Source: Hofstenia miamia
Lineage: Eukaryota; Xenacoelomorpha; Acoela
DNA length: 64,000 nt
Direction of reading: 5' to 3'
Assembly: GCA_004352715.1 (NCBI GenBank)
Contig: SCFE01000088.1
Location: 115,686 to 179,685, forward strand
Part shown: piece after piece, positions 62,890 through 64,000 of the stretch
Numbering within the stretch: position 1 is the stretch's first letter
How the letters are laid out: the number at the start of each line of letters is the position of its first letter
Made by a program: the position numbers and the translations under genes
The notes under the pieces: model-generated
Database searches by the model: none
The model's input: the letters and a program-made list of their open reading frames with translations, nothing else
Told to the model about the DNA's origin: nothing

Positions 62890-63530
62890 TTCAAGATGAA
62901 TGAAAGAAAGAAATAAAGAAAAATATCTATATTTAGAGTTGCTTTGTACTATATAAAATGTTGGTTAAAACTATAAATAGCATCAAAAAAACACCATTTA
63001 AATATAACAACAAATACACGTGCAAAAATGAATACTTACAATTAGCTTATTGCGAATTTAGATGCGGTCTATTAAATTGTTAGTATTATGCAATTTAAAA
63101 CTTCGTCATTTGTGTTCAAGCCTCTACTTTGTATAGATGTATTTATTAGTTTTTTTTAAAATACACTGATTTAAAAATTTGTTTTATATTTTAGGTAAAT
63201 TATTCCATATATTTATTAAAGTGTTGTCATATTTAAAAGGCTTAATTTTTAGAGTTCTAAGTATTATTATGTCTATGCAATATTTGCAGAATAGAAAATT
63301 GGATTTATGGAATAGAATAATAATTTTTAATATCTTAGAGCAACCAGTTAACAAAAACAAAATACTGTGGTTTTTGAAAAGCATTCCTATTTAAATGATT
63401 AGTTGCTATTTTAATGGCCCAGTATATTTACATAATGCATTTTTTAAAAAGTTGGTAATTTATGTCGGTATACCGTATATTTCCATAATTAAATTGACTT
63501 AGTACTAATATCTTGCTCTGGGCTATTTTT
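62890..63530 (-). mobile_element. CR1-like LINE 3' end (family A), third copy
   Basis: The frame 63384-63184 ends KYDNTLINIWNNLPKI, the typical WNxLP C-terminus. The 3' noncoding sequence below it (gcgaatttagatgcggtc, aaaacttcgtcattt, gaaaaatatctatattt) aligns with the ends at 56590 and 1390. 5'-truncated soon after the last RT segment. Confidence 0.7.
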
Positions 63531-63965
63531 AGAGCCGATTACTACGAAAGGCTAAAAGCCCTCAACATTCTCACGATATTTCTTCAATTTGATTATGAAG
63601 ATCTCGTTTTATACATGTACCACAAAATGTCGCATCCATTGCTATATTGAGATCTGGCACTGCACATTCTTTTCTTGTCAGAGTAGCAATGAGAACATCT
63701 TGTTAAATGTGAACAATTTACGTCTGCAGTCGTAGGTAATTTAATAATTTTAATGGATTTACCAAAATGGTATTCAGAGCAATACAAAGATAAACTTAAT
63801 GTAGGAAGACAGCAGAATTTAAAAGAATGTTTTGAAATGTATATGTGAAACATCTGAAAATATACCTAAGGAACCTATTAGTGTCAGTATGTCATTATGA
63901 TTTGCATTATGCAATTAAAGTTTTTCACTAACCCCTTCTATGGGGTTGACCCGTTTCCCACACTG

Positions 63966-64000
<35 letters not shown>
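63531..64000. other. no gene; (TA)n at the window edge
   Basis: Nothing recognised up to a TA microsatellite from about 63968 to the end. The 86-residue minus frame at 63593-63853 has several Cys but matches no motif known to me. Confidence 0.45.

Overview
The window is AT-rich animal (metazoan) nuclear DNA: spliced genes with GT-AG introns, many degenerate retrotransposons and DNA transposons, microsatellites, assembly gaps. It holds two recognisable host genes. On the minus strand at 9358-12473 is a three-exon RABEPK-like kelch gene encoding 413 residues. On the plus strand at 19386-34029 is a ten-exon CPSF6-like cleavage factor I gene encoding 409 residues. Both assemble from in-phase exons with no stop. 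Nothing in the sequence fixes the phylum. Three introns of 43-47 bp in CPSF6, and splice-acceptor-like sequences ending 0-2 bases before start codons, hint at an invertebrate with very small introns and possibly spliced-leader trans-splicing; this is inference.

Layout. 1-9.3 kb: a gap, a palindromic tandem repeat, two 5'-truncated CR1-like LINE pieces, a fold-back repeat and a non-autonomous DNA transposon. 9.3-12.5 kb: RABEPK, with a dead mariner in its first intron. 13.9-17.2 kb: a degenerate R1/I-type LINE and a 234-bp MITE carrying telomere-like repeats. 17.4-19.2 kb: a DNA transposon with a perfect 9-bp target duplication, 31-bp subterminal minisatellite units and a tRNA-like sequence. 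19.4-34.0 kb: CPSF6. Its 10.4-kb first intron holds a LINE ending in (ATT)n, an R4/Dong-type LINE inserted next to that tail, and a mariner with TIRs of about 150 bp.

35.2-41.2 kb: a LINE of the (ATT)n-tailed type and a dead pogo/Tigger element. 41.7-46.4 kb: no recognisable gene. 46.4-59.2 kb: a nest of minus-strand LINEs, namely a CR1-like one whose ORF1 has an esterase-like domain, a Jockey/I-like one with a zinc-knuckle gag, one with a restriction-enzyme-like endonuclease, and another CR1-like one. 59.2-64 kb: a fragment of the restriction-enzyme-like LINE, an inverted repeat, and two more LINE 3' fragments.

RABEPK acts in endosome-to-Golgi transport and CPSF6 in mRNA 3'-end processing; nothing suggests that they work together. 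Everything else is mobile DNA, all visibly decayed. At three places a single N sits at the edge of a near-exact duplication, which looks like unmerged contig ends and should not be read as biology.
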